A stretch of 6,780 nt of DNA from contig JANRJF010000010.1 in assembly GCA_033764095.1 (NCBI GenBank), positions 1-6,780 of the forward strand. The letters are read 5' to 3'. A program made the position numbers and the translations under genes. Source of the DNA: JBDTMT01 sp033764095 (GTDB taxonomy: Bacteria > Desulfobacterota > Binatia > HRBIN30 > CADEER01). Shown one piece after another: positions 6,031 to 6,780 of the stretch. Each line of letters opens with the position of its first letter. The stretch's first letter is position 1. The notes beneath the pieces were generated by a model. The model saw only the letters and a list, made by a program, of their open reading frames with translations, searched no databases and was not told where the DNA came from.

Positions 6031-6094
6031 CCACCACGGCACAACGACACCACGACACAACGAAAAGCCGTTGTGCCGTGGTGTCGTTGTGGTG
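6031..6094. repeat. Octamer hairpin 4 (CACMACGR units) directly after the CoA-transferase stop
   Basis: Bases 6040-6062 pair with 6069-6091 at 22 of 23 positions (A-C mismatch at 6055/6076) around the 6-nt loop AAAAGC. The left arm is four tandem octamers: CACCACGG (6032-6039), CACAACGA (6040-6047), CACCACGA (6048-6055), CACAACGA (6056-6063). The right arm has about three complementary units, so the outer CACCAC (6032-6037) can pair with GTGGTG (6089-6094) only if one octamer bulges out. It starts one base after the stop and ends 19 nt before the next ATG. No T-run follows. Confidence 0.9.
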
Positions 6095-6113
6095 AAAGAA
6101 CGCCCGCGACGAG

Positions 6114-6780
6114 ATGGACTTCTCATACACAGAGGCGGAGCAGCGCTTCCGCGCCGAGCTCAGAGCCTGGCTCGCAGCGAACGTCCCGCGGCAGCCGCTC
6201 CCGGACACGCTCGACGAGGAAGCGCGCTACCTCACCGACTGGCAGAAGAAACTGCACGCCGCCGGCTGGGTCGCCGTGCACTGGCCGCGCCAGTACGGCG
6301 GCCGCGGCGCCTCGCTCACCGAGACCGCCATCTACCAGGAGGAGATGGCGCGCGCCCGCGCCCCGCAGGTGATGAACCGCGTCGGCGTCAACAACGTCGG
6401 GCCGACGCTGATCGCGCACGGCAGCGAGGCGCAGCGCCGCCGCTACCTGCCCGGCATCCTCTCCGGCGAGGAGATCTGGTGCCAGCTCTACTCCGAGCCC
6501 AACGCCGGCTCCGACCTCGCCGCACTGCGCGCCCGCGCCGAGAAGCAGGGCGACCACTACGTGCTCAACGGCCAGAAGGTGTGGACCAGCTACGCGCAGT
6601 TCGCGTCGTTCGCCATCCTGCTGGCGCGCACCGATCCCGCCGCGCCGCCGCACCGCGGCATCAGCTGCTTCATCCTCGACATGCGCAGCCCCGGCATCAC
6701 CATCCGCCCGCTGCGCCAGCTCACCGGCAGCGCCGAGTTCAGCGAGACCTTCTTCGACAACGTGCTCATCCCGCGCGAGA
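6114..6780 (+). CDS. Acyl-CoA dehydrogenase, N-terminal part (3' end outside window)
   Basis: The frame runs open from ATG 6114 to the window end: 222 residues of a family usually about 380-400 long. These FAD flavoenzymes introduce an alpha,beta double bond into acyl-CoA and pass electrons to ETF. The N-terminal helical domain is visible (MDFSYTEAEQRFRAELRAWL, GWVAVHWPRQYGGRGASLTE). The middle beta domain follows with the FAD/substrate motif WCQLYSEPNAGSDLA (122-136), then LNGQKVWTSYAQFASFAILLART and the GISCFILDM strand. The C-terminal helical domain with the catalytic base lies beyond the window, so activity and substrate class cannot be judged. The start is supported by family fit; only a weak GACGAG precedes it. 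It follows the CoA-transferase after an 83-nt gap holding an octamer hairpin, so it may be co-transcribed with reduced readthrough. Confidence 0.94.
   Translation, partial: MDFSYTEAEQRFRAELRAWLAANVPRQPLPDTLDEEARYLTDWQKKLHAAGWVAVHWPRQYGGRGASLTETAIYQEEMARARAPQVMNRVGVNNVGPTLIAHGSEAQRRRYLPGILSGEEIWCQLYSEPNAGSDLAALRARAEKQGDHYVLNGQKVWTSYAQFASFAILLARTDPAAPPHRGISCFILDMRSPGITIRPLRQLTGSAEFSETFFDNVLIPRE

Noticed and set aside
4774..6126. Minus-strand open frame of about 450 codons opposite the CoA-transferase
   Set aside because: Low-complexity Arg/Ala/His composition, no family motif, and it overlaps an unambiguous CoA-transferase and hairpin 4.

Overview
The window is high-GC bacterial DNA in which every convincing gene lies on the + strand. 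GC-rich third codon positions, a class III CoA-transferase, an MmgE/PrpD protein and an acyl-CoA dehydrogenase suggest a metabolically versatile environmental Pseudomonadota (beta- or gammaproteobacterium). That is inference: no rRNA or tRNA gene, CRISPR array or transposase is visible to place it better.

Layout. (1) 3-812: the 3' part of a gene for a secreted protein with a signal peptide and a C-terminal NlpC/P60-like domain whose catalytic Cys position appears to be Asn. (2) 774-853: a hairpin built of 8-nt repeats that straddles that gene's stop codon. (3) 885-2270: a complete MmgE/PrpD family protein. (4) 2265-2656: a very large, mirror-symmetric compound palindrome filling most of the 438-nt gap before the next gene. 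(5) 2709-3251 and 3260-4840: an NfeD/YuaF-like membrane protein and a flotillin (FloT type), the classic membrane-microdomain pair. (6) 4837-6030: a CaiB/BaiF class III CoA-transferase whose GTG start overlaps the flotillin stop by 4 nt. (7) 6031-6094: another octamer hairpin. (8) 6114-6780: the 5' part of an acyl-CoA dehydrogenase cut by the window end.

How the genes may work together. MmgE/PrpD, CoA-transferase and acyl-CoA dehydrogenase look like pieces of an organic-acid or acyl-CoA catabolic route: a CoA-transferase activates an acid, an acyl-CoA dehydrogenase desaturates it, and a dehydratase/decarboxylase-type enzyme handles a related acid. The nfeD-flotillin pair sits inside this set and is translationally coupled to the CoA-transferase, which is unexpected. 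The substrate cannot be read from the sequence.

The most unusual content is non-coding. Three intergenic regions carry four hairpins whose arms are tandem 8-mers. The 8-mers differ between sites (CGCAGAGA, CACCAAGG, CACAACGA) but all obey one degenerate pattern, C-R-C-N-R-M-G-R. Two of them are embedded in a roughly 390-nt palindrome that is symmetric about one axis near position 2459. All three octamer-bearing elements overlap or directly abut a stop codon. Such repeats may already be known in other genomes; whether they are described as one family could not be checked here.
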